Assembly: GCA_030706665.1 (NCBI GenBank)
Contig: JAUZOB010000047.1
Location: 1 to 14,877, forward strand
DNA: 14,877 bases
Source: Bacteroidota bacterium
GTDB lineage: Bacteria > Bacteroidota > Bacteroidia > Bacteroidales > Prolixibacteraceae
Direction: 5' to 3'
The translations under genes and the position numbers were made by a program. Below the pieces are notes generated by a model that saw nothing but the letters and a program-made list of their open reading frames with translations, ran no database searches and was not told the DNA's origin. Shown here piece after piece: positions 1 to 7,428 of this stretch (the stretch's first letter is position 1; the number at the start of each line of letters is the position of its first letter).

Positions 1-415
1 CCCAGTAGGGACAAATGCATTTACTATCGTGTTTCATCAGCTTTAATTATTTATATCACGAAGGTACCCTACCCTTACAAGATATACAAATAACAATAGA
101 CAAATAGGATCGGATATGCTTCCAATTGAAGAAAATGACCGGCGAAAAGGATCTAACAAGACCTAAGTAATTGGGTGAAGAATCTAAATTAAAACCAGCC
201 TCTTTTGTATATCTTAATAAACATTTTTCATCTCATAAGAGAAATACGGATGCATTTTAAACGCAAAAAACTTTAAATTAGTTGATTATATTTTAAAAGG
301 CAGCTGACTTTTATATTAAAAATCGTGTAACCATTCATCTTGGGGAACAACCCCATAATTTATCAACAAGGTTCAATTTAGCCTGGCGACTCACAACAAC
401 CACTATCTGGTAAAG

Positions 416-451
416 ACACATAAATGTGTATACTAATTTTAGTAAAGCACA
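416..451. repeat. two adjacent palindromes
   Basis: A 14-bp palindrome (ACACAT-AA-ATGTGT, 416-429) is followed by, and overlaps, a 27-bp imperfect palindrome at 425-451. The arms of the second are TGTG/CACA outside and TACTAA/TTAGTA inside, with two unmatched bases per arm. Such dyads can be operators for dimeric regulators or recombinase core sites. Nothing in the sequence decides between these, and neither sits in a recognisable promoter. Confidence 0.5.
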
Positions 452-464
452 CCCTTTATTGCAC

Positions 465-528
465 TACCGTTGGACTACCCTTCCTTTACCGTTCCACTAC
501 CTGGACGGTATAGAAATAGTAAAGGAAG
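465..528. repeat. nested inverted repeat with 22-bp-period direct repeat
   Basis: A perfect 10-bp inverted repeat (CTTCCTTTAC at 480-489, GTAAAGGAAG at 519-528) encloses a second hairpin at 487-510 (TACCGTTCCA / TGGACGGTA with one bulged base, loop CTACC). The left arm of the inner hairpin (487-501) is also a near copy of 465-479. The two 15-mers differ only by GG versus CC at their centre and lie 22 bp apart. Inner and outer stems share 487-489, so they are partly alternative folds. Function unknown. Confidence 0.6.
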
Positions 529-700
529 AGTTACGTGACACTAACGCTACATCCGTCCTGAATTAGATAAATATTTCCCGAAACCGCTATTGAAAAAAGT
601 ATTAACATCAATAATATATTTCAATATTAGTTATATAATCATTATCTAAAAGGTATTACCTTCGGATAAAATTTTCATTCGTTCAACAGACAGAAGAATC

Positions 701-1597
701 ATGAAATCACACAGATCTCTCAATTCCAAAGCTCTTATCTTATTCCTTCTTTTATTTCTTATCTCATTTTTCGGGAAAGCACAGGAAAACACGTTGCTAT
801 GGGAAGTAAGCGGAAACGGATTAATCAAATCATCATACCTTTTTGGAACTATACATATGTTGCCCAAGACTGCTGTAGTATTCCCTGAGAAATTCAAACA
901 AAAATTTGTTTCCTGTGAACAAACCTGTCTGGAATTGGATCTTGAACATATTAACCCGACCGAAGTGCAAGGTCTCTTACCAACACAGATTCTTCCGGAC
1001 CAAAAAACTATCAAGGATTATCTGACCCCGGAAGAATATAAAAAGCTAACAGCACTAATGACCGACTCCTTTCAGATTGATCTCAATTCAATGAACAGGT
1101 TAAAACCCATGTTTATACTTTCGGTAATGTTGAATAAAATGATGCAGAAATATTCATATACCGCAGTAGAATATGTGATGATGGATGAGAATAAGAAACT
1201 GAATCGAAATTTAATCGGCCTTGAAACGTTCAAAGAGCAGTTCGAAGCCTTGGGAAATATCCCTCTTGATTTACAAATGGAGTGGATCAAAGACCTGATA
1301 AAAGGGGAAAATAAGGATTGCGGTATTGGGGAATTAAATACGATGTATTCGCTTTATCAGAAACAGGATATTGCCGGAATATATAATCTGTCGAGAAAAG
1401 AGAACGGTGAATCCATGGTGGAATTCAATGAAATGATCATCAACAAACGAAATGCAAACTGGATTTCCCGGATCGGAAAGATTGCTTCAGAGAAATCGAC
1501 CTTTTTTGCTTTTGGAGCCGGTCATCTCTATGGAGAAAAAGGGGTTATCAGTCTTTTGAGGAAAGCAGGATATACTGTTACTCCAATATTTCAATAA
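701..1597 (+). CDS. secreted TraB/GumN family protein
   Basis: This 298-residue protein starts with a signal peptide: a basic N-terminus, a long Leu/Phe-rich core at about 11-24, and G-K-A-Q at 25-28, with likely cleavage before Gln28. The rest is a TraB/GumN (TIKI-like) domain. It has the N-terminal GTIHM motif at 49-53, the acidic ELDLE at 78-82, GLETFKEQ at 173-180, an RNxxW element at 250-254, and the C-terminal GAGHLxGxxGV at 272-282. In this family the GxxH/GxxH pair and the acidic residues resemble a metal site, and animal TIKI relatives are metalloproteases. The activity of bacterial members is not established, so I infer only a periplasmic or surface-exposed protein, possibly a peptidase. 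The gene stands alone and converges on the minus-strand gene ending at 1836. No clear promoter box or strong ribosome-binding site is visible. Confidence 0.9.
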   Translation: MKSHRSLNSKALILFLLLFLISFFGKAQENTLLWEVSGNGLIKSSYLFGTIHMLPKTAVVFPEKFKQKFVSCEQTCLELDLEHINPTEVQGLLPTQILPDQKTIKDYLTPEEYKKLTALMTDSFQIDLNSMNRLKPMFILSVMLNKMMQKYSYTAVEYVMMDENKKLNRNLIGLETFKEQFEALGNIPLDLQMEWIKDLIKGENKDCGIGELNTMYSLYQKQDIAGIYNLSRKENGESMVEFNEMIINKRNANWISRIGKIASEKSTFFAFGAGHLYGEKGVISLLRKAGYTVTPIFQ

Positions 1598-1835
1598 GCA
1601 TGGCAGCCAAAATATGATGAGAAAGCCGGTAGCTGCTGCCTGCCTTTCATCTGCCGATCCATTTGTATTTTATTTGGATTGAAAATAAGAATAAAAGCTT
1701 CTGGAATATTTATTGAACTTCGGCAATCTGAATACTTAAGATCCTCTTTAGACCATCTACACCTAAAAATCACGGGAATTGATAAAACATGTATCGCTCC
1801 CGTCAATTTCGACAAAACAGATAAAATGGCTTTTC

Positions 1836-2477
1836 CTATGAATAATCCTTCAGACTATGCCATTTCTGTTTCCACATGGCTTCGATGAAGTTTCCTAAAG
1901 CAGGATATAATTGCTTCATCTCTTTGGTATACTGAAAACGGGCATTCCCCGAAGGAGTAAGTAGGGTATTGCACGTTATGCCTTGTTGTTTACAATATTC
2001 TTCGACGACGTTCCATTTCCTTGCCCATATTCCGCTTGCGCTACGGGTGAGATAAACATGATGAATAGAGGGTCGTTGTCGAAGTATTTCAACGATCGAG
2101 GTCCAAGTGATTTTTTTGAAATTACCGATCAGGGCAGAATCGCTAAAATGATTTCCCCCGATAATTTTACGATGTGATTCATTTTGCTCATCAGCATCGT
2201 CTATAGAATAAATCAGATCGGTAAGTGCGATTCCGTTTTTTTCACAGAAAGAGATCCATTCCCCGGTATTATAGGGTTTCCGTAACGAAGGCGAGTGATA
2301 GATTGCAGGAAGTACTTCCCAGAAATAATTGTTGTCGGTTCTTCCATAAAACCAGGATGCGTAATTATTCACGTCCCATTCCGGATTAAACGTTCCGACA
2401 ATCAATGTATTTACCTCCCAGTGCACCAGACCGGGAGGCAGATATAACCAATCAGAGAAGCGATGAGAGCAAGCCAT
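1836..2477 (-). CDS. uracil-DNA-glycosylase-superfamily-like protein
   Basis: This 213-residue protein has the layout of the UDG superfamily. A beta-strand runs into LIVGTFNPEW (25-34), which parallels the Mug-type motif GINPG, so Asn31 is the candidate catalytic residue. Next come FYGRTDNNYFW (43-53), comparable to the YYxNPxNxFW stretch of Mug and hypoxanthine-glycosylase families, and IALTDLIYS (83-91). The C-terminal LLTPSGNAR (172-180) matches the substrate-loop motif NPSGLSR of Mug. Similarity is at motif level only, and the lesion it acts on (uracil, hypoxanthine, mismatched T) cannot be predicted. It starts 21 bp after the stop of the ABC transporter gene, so the two are probably cotranscribed. 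It has no visible promoter of its own. A different role in the same fold is possible. Confidence 0.72.
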   Translation of the reverse strand: MACSHRFSDWLYLPPGLVHWEVNTLIVGTFNPEWDVNNYASWFYGRTDNNYFWEVLPAIYHSPSLRKPYNTGEWISFCEKNGIALTDLIYSIDDADEQNESHRKIIGGNHFSDSALIGNFKKITWTSIVEILRQRPSIHHVYLTRSASGIWARKWNVVEEYCKQQGITCNTLLTPSGNARFQYTKEMKQLYPALGNFIEAMWKQKWHSLKDYS

Positions 2478-2498
2478 TGTCGCATCAATAAGAATCGT

Positions 2499-4322
2499 TT
2501 AGGCGAAACTTTGCATCTGACAGAGTTTGTGGTAAATGCCCTCCAGCTCCATTAGTTCTTCATGCGTACCCCGTTCTTTAATTTCACCTTCATGAAAAAC
2601 ACAGATCAGATCGGCATTTCGAATCGTAGAGAGTCGATGAGCGATGACAATGGAGGTTCTGTTTTGCATCAATTTCTCCAATGCTTCCTGCACCAGTTTT
2701 TCAGACTCTGTATCAAGAGCAGAGGTAGCCTCATCGAGGATCATGATCGGTGGATTCTTAAGCACTGCACGGGCAATAGAGATTCTTTGTCTTTGTCCGC
2801 CTGATAATTTACTTCCCCGGTCACCGATATTTGAATAATAGCCATGTTCGGTAGCAGAGATGAAATCATGTGCATTGGCCACTTTAGCAGCTTCCACAAC
2901 CTGTTCCATTGTTACGTCGTCTATTCCGAAAGCAATATTGTTGAAAAAAGTGTCGTTGAAAAGGATCGGTTCCTGATTCACGATTCCCATCAGATTGCGC
3001 AAATCGTACATCTTCATATCGCGGATATCAACACCGTCGATGGTAATGCTTCCTTTGCGCACATCATAGAAGCGAGGTAAAAGATCGGCAAAGGTAGTTT
3101 TTCCCGAACCTGATTGCCCGACCAACGCGACTGTCTTTCCTTTTGGAATTTCAACTTCGATATCTTTCAGCACATCGTCTTTCTGATATGCAAAGTTGAT
3201 TTTATTGTAGCGGATAGCCTGTTCAAATTTCTCAACCGGTACAGGGTTTTCTTTATCTTCAATATCGGACTTTGCATCCAGAATCATATCAATTCGGTTC
3301 ATTGCAGCAAGTCCTTTCTGAATATCGTAAAATGCCTGGGTAAATGCTTTGGCCGGATTGATAATGGAATAGAAAACAACCATATATGCAATGAATCCCG
3401 ATGGTGTAAGTTGGCTGTGCGCATGCAGGATGAGCCGTCCTCCATACCATAGTACAATGACGATTACCAAAGTACCGAGAAATTCACTTACAGGATGAGC
3501 CAATACTCTCCTACGCATCAAGCTATTCATGATCCGGCGGTAATCGTTGTTCTCGCGTCCATAACGCTCAGACATTTTGTGTTCGGCATTAAACGCTTTC
3601 ACGATACGCAAGCCGGAGAGAGTTTCTTCAATTGTACTTAGCAATTCTCCCATCTTATCCTGACCTCTTCGGGATGTTTTCTTCAGTGATTTCCCGATCT
3701 TGCCGATAATTCCTCCGGCAATAGGAAGAAGGATGAAAACAAAGAGGGTCATCTGAATACTATAACTGATCATGGTTATCAGCGATGCGAGGATCAGAAT
3801 TGGATTCTTCAAAAACATATCGATGGAAGACATGATTGAGTTTTCCACTTCCTGAACATCACCGGTTGTGCGTGACATGATATCTCCTTTTCGTTCTTCA
3901 CTAAAAAAACCGACAGGAAGACTGATAATTTTATTATAAATCAATGTCCGTACATCCCTTACTACTCCGTTTCGGATGTTTACACTATGATAGGACCCCA
4001 GGTAGGTAAACAATACCTTGAAGAATACAGCGATCACTAATATAGCACCGACTAAAACCAATGCAGCTTCCGCACCATGTTCCAGTTTTAGTGTGGTAAC
4101 GAAGTAATAAAAATTGTTTTTGATGACATCGAACTTGAATTCCCAGGGCAGTTTTGTCTTTATTTCTTTATTCTGGGTAAAAAGGATTTCAAGGACAGGC
4201 TGCATCATTACAAATGAGAAGATACCAAAAACAGCTGCCAGGATATTGTAAATAAAACTAAGGATCAGGTCCGCTTTATAGGGAGGAATAAACCTTTTAA
4301 GAACTTTGAAAATTTCTCTCAT
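2499..4322 (-). CDS. MsbA-like ABC exporter, fused permease and ATPase
   Basis: This 607-residue inner-membrane half-transporter would work as a homodimer. The N-terminal membrane domain (about 1-340) has six predicted helices, near 18-40, 86-108, 165-188, 190-208, 280-300 and 307-325. The ATPase domain (about 368-607) has a complete motif set: Walker A GQSGSGKTT 402-410, Q-loop Gln450, signature LSGGQRQR 506-513, Walker B IMILDE 526-531, D-loop SALD 534-537 and H-loop His562. Length and order match MsbA/lipid A flippases and related peptide or drug exporters. The MsbA assignment, moving lipid A core or lipid across the inner membrane using ATP, is inferred because it is the commonest role of stand-alone ABCB-type proteins in this phylum. 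The start MREIFKVLKRFIPPY fits the family. A strong hairpin lies 15 nt before the start codon. It is followed after 21 bp by the glycosylase-like gene. Confidence 0.88.
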   Translation of the reverse strand: MREIFKVLKRFIPPYKADLILSFIYNILAAVFGIFSFVMMQPVLEILFTQNKEIKTKLPWEFKFDVIKNNFYYFVTTLKLEHGAEAALVLVGAILVIAVFFKVLFTYLGSYHSVNIRNGVVRDVRTLIYNKIISLPVGFFSEERKGDIMSRTTGDVQEVENSIMSSIDMFLKNPILILASLITMISYSIQMTLFVFILLPIAGGIIGKIGKSLKKTSRRGQDKMGELLSTIEETLSGLRIVKAFNAEHKMSERYGRENNDYRRIMNSLMRRRVLAHPVSEFLGTLVIVIVLWYGGRLILHAHSQLTPSGFIAYMVVFYSIINPAKAFTQAFYDIQKGLAAMNRIDMILDAKSDIEDKENPVPVEKFEQAIRYNKINFAYQKDDVLKDIEVEIPKGKTVALVGQSGSGKTTFADLLPRFYDVRKGSITIDGVDIRDMKMYDLRNLMGIVNQEPILFNDTFFNNIAFGIDDVTMEQVVEAAKVANAHDFISATEHGYYSNIGDRGSKLSGGQRQRISIARAVLKNPPIMILDEATSALDTESEKLVQEALEKLMQNRTSIVIAHRLSTIRNADLICVFHEGEIKERGTHEELMELEGIYHKLCQMQSFA

Positions 4323-4337
4323 GCGTTGATTTTAAAA

Positions 4338-4376
4338 CATTCAGGCTGTAAATGTAATAACCTTACAGCCTGAATG
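4338..4376 (-). terminator. 14-bp perfect hairpin between purB and the ABC gene
   Basis: The arms CATTCAGGCTGTAA (4338-4351) and TTACAGCCTGAATG (4363-4376) pair perfectly around an 11-nt loop. Read on the minus strand, the stem is followed at once by TTTT, then AAAATC. This suits an intrinsic terminator for purB, although the U-run is short. It ends only 15 nt before the ATG of the ABC transporter at 4322, so it could also attenuate or mask initiation of that gene. Confidence 0.7.
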
Positions 4377-4405
4377 CAATGAATCGGAAATTATTTAATA
4401 CAGGA

Positions 4406-5752
4406 TTAAATACCGGTATAATTATGCGGAGTTATATTTTTCAGACGAGCTTTAACCTCATCACTAACTTCTAATGTGTCAATAAATTCTTGAATTGTAT
4501 CTTTATCAATCTTACGGTTGGTCCTTGTTAACTGCTTCAATGCTTCATAAGGATTCGGGTAGCCAATACTGCGAAGAATGGTCTGTATTCCTTCTGCCAC
4601 AACGCTCCAGTTGTCTTCCAGATCCTGATGAATTGCATCCAGATTGATAAGTAATTTATTCAATCCTTTCATGGTAGACTTCAGTGAAATTATAGTATGA
4701 CCGAGTGGAACACCAATCGTACGAAGAACGGTTGAGTCAGTAAGGTCGCGTTGCAAGCGGGATACCGGCAATTTCTGAGACAGGTGCTCAAATAAAGCAT
4801 TTGCGATTCCGAGGTTTCCTTCTGAATTTTCATAATCTATCGGATTCACTTTATGAGGCATTGCAGATGAACCGACTTCTCCGGCTTTGATTTTCTGCTT
4901 GAAATAATCCATTGAGATATATGTCCACATATCCCTGTTGAAATCAAGTAGAATTGTATTGATTCGTTTCAGGCTGTCGAATATCGCACCATAGTTGTCG
5001 TAATGTGCAATTTGAGTTGTGAACTGTGACCGTTCCAAACCAAGGGATTTTTGACAGAACTCATTTGCAAAAGCAACCCAGTCTATCTCCGGAAATGCAA
5101 CACTGTGTGCGTTGAAGTTTCCGGTAGCACCTCCAAATTTAGCGTAACATGAAATCCCTTTCAGCTGTTCGACCTGGACATTAATACGTTCGATGAAAAC
5201 ACGGAACTCTTTTCCCAAACGGGTCGGAGAAGCAGGTTGTCCGTGTGTACGGGCCAACATCGGTATTTCGTCCCATGTGGTTGCCAATTCTTCCAGCTTG
5301 TGAATGAATTCTTCCAGCATCGGATAATAAACATCGTGAATGGCATCACGTAATGAGCAGGGAACAGCAGTATTATTGATATCCTGTGAGGTTAACCCGA
5401 AATGGATAAATTCTTTGTAATTCTGAATTCCCATTGCATCGAATTTCTCTTTCAGGAAATACTCAACGGCTTTTACATCGTGATTGGTAATCTTTTCAAT
5501 TTCTTTAATGCGGCCTGCATCGTCGTAAGAGAATTCAAGATAAATTTCTCTCAGAGGGGCATATTTTGCCTTGTCAAAGTCTTTTAACTGTGGCAGAGGA
5601 ATTTCGCACAATGCGATAAAATACTCTACTTCTACAAATACTCGATACTTGATCAGGGCGTATTCAGAAAAGTATTCGCCCAATGCATCCACCTTGTCCC
5701 GATATCTTCCATCGATCGGCGATATGGCTGTTAAAACATTAAGATCCATCAT
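4406..5752 (-). CDS. purB: adenylosuccinate lyase
   Basis: This cytosolic enzyme of purine synthesis cleaves SAICAR to AICAR plus fumarate, and adenylosuccinate to AMP plus fumarate, as a homotetramer. The protein has 448 residues, close to the 456 of E. coli PurB, and the overall sequence resembles that long subtype. Visible motifs are the start SPIDGRY (11-17), NHDVKAVEYFL (90-100), HFGLTSQD (117-124), ARTHGQPASPT (167-177, with catalytic His170) and the fumarase/lyase signature GSSAMPHKVNP (294-304). Ser295 there lies where the E. coli catalytic Ser is. Two Met codons open the frame, and either could initiate. The first, at 5752, is used here. A TAACTTTG promoter box lies 31 nt upstream and a hairpin follows the stop, so it may be a single-gene transcript. 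Confidence 0.97.
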   Translation of the reverse strand: MMDLNVLTAISPIDGRYRDKVDALGEYFSEYALIKYRVFVEVEYFIALCEIPLPQLKDFDKAKYAPLREIYLEFSYDDAGRIKEIEKITNHDVKAVEYFLKEKFDAMGIQNYKEFIHFGLTSQDINNTAVPCSLRDAIHDVYYPMLEEFIHKLEELATTWDEIPMLARTHGQPASPTRLGKEFRVFIERINVQVEQLKGISCYAKFGGATGNFNAHSVAFPEIDWVAFANEFCQKSLGLERSQFTTQIAHYDNYGAIFDSLKRINTILLDFNRDMWTYISMDYFKQKIKAGEVGSSAMPHKVNPIDYENSEGNLGIANALFEHLSQKLPVSRLQRDLTDSTVLRTIGVPLGHTIISLKSTMKGLNKLLINLDAIHQDLEDNWSVVAEGIQTILRSIGYPNPYEALKQLTRTNRKIDKDTIQEFIDTLEVSDEVKARLKNITPHNYTGI

Positions 5753-5783
5753 TAAATTCGCTTGTTGATGATTTTTGCGGATA

Positions 5784-5791
5784 CAAAGTTA
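5784..5791 (-). promoter_or_regulatory. Bacteroidota -7 box of purB
   Basis: On the minus strand this reads TAACTTTG, a full match to the Bacteroidota consensus TAnnTTTG, about 31 nt before the purB ATG. No TTTG is found at the expected -33 spacing, so only the -7 element is supported. Confidence 0.55.
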
Positions 5792-5813
5792 GAAATTAAC
5801 ATGAATATTGGAG

Positions 5814-5851
5814 CGAAAAAAATGGGGAGCACCTTTAGTACACCCCATTTT
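5814..5851 (-). terminator. intrinsic terminator of the coiled-coil lipoprotein gene
   Basis: Arms at 5843-5851 and 5819-5827 form a 9-bp stem (AAAATGGGG / CCCCATTTT) around a 15-nt loop. On the minus strand the stem runs into a seven-T tract (5814-5820). It begins about 20 nt past the stop codon at 5872. This is a textbook Rho-independent terminator separating the lipoprotein gene from purB. Confidence 0.88.
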
Positions 5852-5871
5852 AAGAAAAGATTATATTCTGT

Positions 5872-6759
5872 TTATTTATAGACAACAACAAGATATTTTG
5901 AAGTCTGCCAGAATTTATCCGGTTCGGTAATGGTGATTTCATCGCAGAAGCCTCTCTTATCAAGAGTTAACTGATATGAACCAGCCGGATGATGACTAAC
6001 AATTTTGATTTTCTTATGGTCAATCTTCAGTGTTTTGAATTTTGTAATATCAATCCGGATGAAAGCAGACAAGTCAGCAGTGCTCTTTAACGAAACGTTT
6101 CTGCCAATGCCAATAAAACCGCCTTGTTTCGAAATGATATTTTTTGCTTTAAGATCCTTTTCCTGTCCTACAATGTAATAAGCAGTATTCAGTTGCTCGG
6201 TCTTACTTGCGACAGTAGTTTGAAGTTCTTTCTTCTGAGTTTGAAGAGTATCAATCGAAGAGGTTAATGCTGCAACTTTAATGTTCAGTTTTTCAAGCTT
6301 ATCTTTTAAGTCTGTGATTTCAGTATCTTTATCTGCTATTTGTTTATTCAATTGTTCAACAAGTGCTTCAAGTTTAGCAATTTCTTCGGAACTCATCATG
6401 TTAGAATTTTTGAGCTTTTTACTGTTTGCCTTCAAAGCATTAATGGTCGCTTTGTTCTTTTCCAACAATTTAGAGATTTCGATCAGGCTTTCTTTGATGC
6501 GACTTCTTGCATCCTGAGACTTTCCACCTTCTTTTACAGCTGTATTGATTATTTTCTGTTTACCACTGATTGCCTCCAGATTGCTGGCAATTTCGTTCAT
6601 ATTGCTAAAAACATCAGTGATAATAGAGTCTTTTTGTGAAACCTGTTTAGAGAGCTCTCCGGTTTGTACTGTCAACTGCTCGTTTTCCCGCTTCTGTTTC
6701 TTATTCTCACAGGAGGCGAAAATCAATAAACTAAGGATAATGATTAGATACTTTTTCAT
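5872..6759 (-). CDS. coiled-coil outer-envelope lipoprotein
   Basis: This 295-residue protein has a lipoprotein signal peptide ending in the lipobox LIFASC, with Cys17 as the acylation site followed by Glu18 and Asn19. Residues about 20-60 and 85-190 are rich in Lys, Glu, Gln, Leu and Ile, with heptad spacing typical of long coiled coils. A compact C-terminal part (about 192-295) is mostly beta-like and contains GGFIGIGR (213-220) and DKFWQTSKYLVVVYK (281-295). Two short matches to the Bacteroidota O-glycosylation motif D-S/T-hydrophobic occur, at DSI 44-46 and DTL 170-172. The architecture resembles coiled-coil lipoproteins that Bacteroides annotations sometimes call Cbp1-type collagen-binding adhesins. 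I recall this only loosely, so adhesion is not claimed. It has a strong terminator. No convincing promoter was seen upstream. Confidence 0.8.
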   Translation of the reverse strand: MKKYLIIILSLLIFASCENKKQKRENEQLTVQTGELSKQVSQKDSIITDVFSNMNEIASNLEAISGKQKIINTAVKEGGKSQDARSRIKESLIEISKLLEKNKATINALKANSKKLKNSNMMSSEEIAKLEALVEQLNKQIADKDTEITDLKDKLEKLNIKVAALTSSIDTLQTQKKELQTTVASKTEQLNTAYYIVGQEKDLKAKNIISKQGGFIGIGRNVSLKSTADLSAFIRIDITKFKTLKIDHKKIKIVSHHPAGSYQLTLDKRGFCDEITITEPDKFWQTSKYLVVVYK

Positions 6760-7397
6760 AGCACACTTTTTTAGTTTCTTAATTCTTATGCAATATAATC
6801 ACTTTTCATTCTCATCGATTAAAAATCCTACGATTTGTAACCATTTCAAGGGCTTAAACCATTCTTTTTTTAATTCTCTATTTATGAATATTTAGTTTAT
6901 TAAAAAAATCATCCCTCAGAACAGCTTCATTCGGTTAATTCATATTTGAATACTACGTAATTGCATAAAATGCGTTCCAGTTAAAATGTTATTTTAAATC
7001 TGAACCCGATAAAATCCAGATCCTCATAAAAATATAGAGATCTTTTTCCTCTTCATACTATACAAAAGGAATACCAGAATTTTCAATTTTAGTGTTTGCT
7101 TCTCATTTTACACGAAATTATTTACCTATCCTCTCATTTTATTGCGTTAACAACTGAACAGCTACTACTTATTTACAAAAAGTAATTTCATCTAATGCCA
7201 TCCAGAATTCATCTATCGACTGTTCGTGATCACCGGAGCAAGCACTTATCCTGAAAAAAACAGTCACACAAGTCCCTTTATGGGGATATGGCTTACTTTT
7301 CGAAATATTCTCCCATTATTGACAAATCGGACATTGCCAGGGAAAGTGAATATTACATTGCTTGAATGCAAAAAGGTTCGGGCATAGATATATTTTA
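6760..7397. other. long divergent intergenic region
   Basis: This region lies between the minus-strand lipoprotein gene and the plus-strand GroES-like gene. It is AT-rich with no convincing gene, RNA or repeat. A minus-strand frame without a start codon is open at 7169-7315 and is discussed as a finding. The only clear element is the GroES-like promoter at its right edge. Confidence 0.6.
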
Positions 7398-7405
7398 TAT
7401 TTTTG
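7377..7405 (+). promoter_or_regulatory. promoter of the GroES-like gene
   Basis: TATTTTTG at 7398-7405 fully matches the Bacteroidota -7 consensus TAnnTTTG and lies 23 nt before the ATG. TTCG at 7377-7380, 17 nt upstream of it, is a weak -33 match (consensus TTTG, usual gap about 19). Confidence 0.65.
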
Positions 7406-7428
7406 CGGAAGTGTAAAAATTTGATTTT

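Larger units (their letters stand above)
1..700. other. gene-free region with palindrome cluster
   Basis: No reading frame here looks like a protein, and no tRNA or rRNA is recognisable. The first 410 bases are AT-rich and featureless except for a small GC hairpin at 341-355 (stem TGGGG/CCCCA, loop AACAA). The stretch 415-530 is dense in inverted and direct repeats and is listed separately. No TAnnTTTG promoter box was found before the gene at 701. This may be a regulatory or decayed region, but its function is unknown. Confidence 0.6.

Noticed and set aside
646..1014. Minus-strand open frame of 122 codons
   Set aside because: It is antisense to the TraB-like gene, whose signal peptide and motifs are clear.
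1602..1640. GGCAGC/GCTGCC inverted repeat after the TraB-like gene
   Set aside because: The stem is only 6 bp around a 27-nt loop and no T-tract follows, so it is not a supportable terminator.
1591..1815. Minus-strand open frame of 74 codons in the convergent gap
   Set aside because: Its composition is not protein-like. It overlaps the end of the TraB-like gene and has no initiation signals.
1679..1888. Plus-strand open frame of 69 codons after the TraB-like gene
   Set aside because: It overlaps the 3' end of the glycosylase-like gene on the other strand, has no recognisable motif and no promoter or ribosome-binding site.
6281..6895. Plus-strand Phe/Ser-rich frames opposite the lipoprotein gene
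   Set aside because: These are shadows of the Lys/Glu-rich coiled-coil coding sequence on the minus strand.
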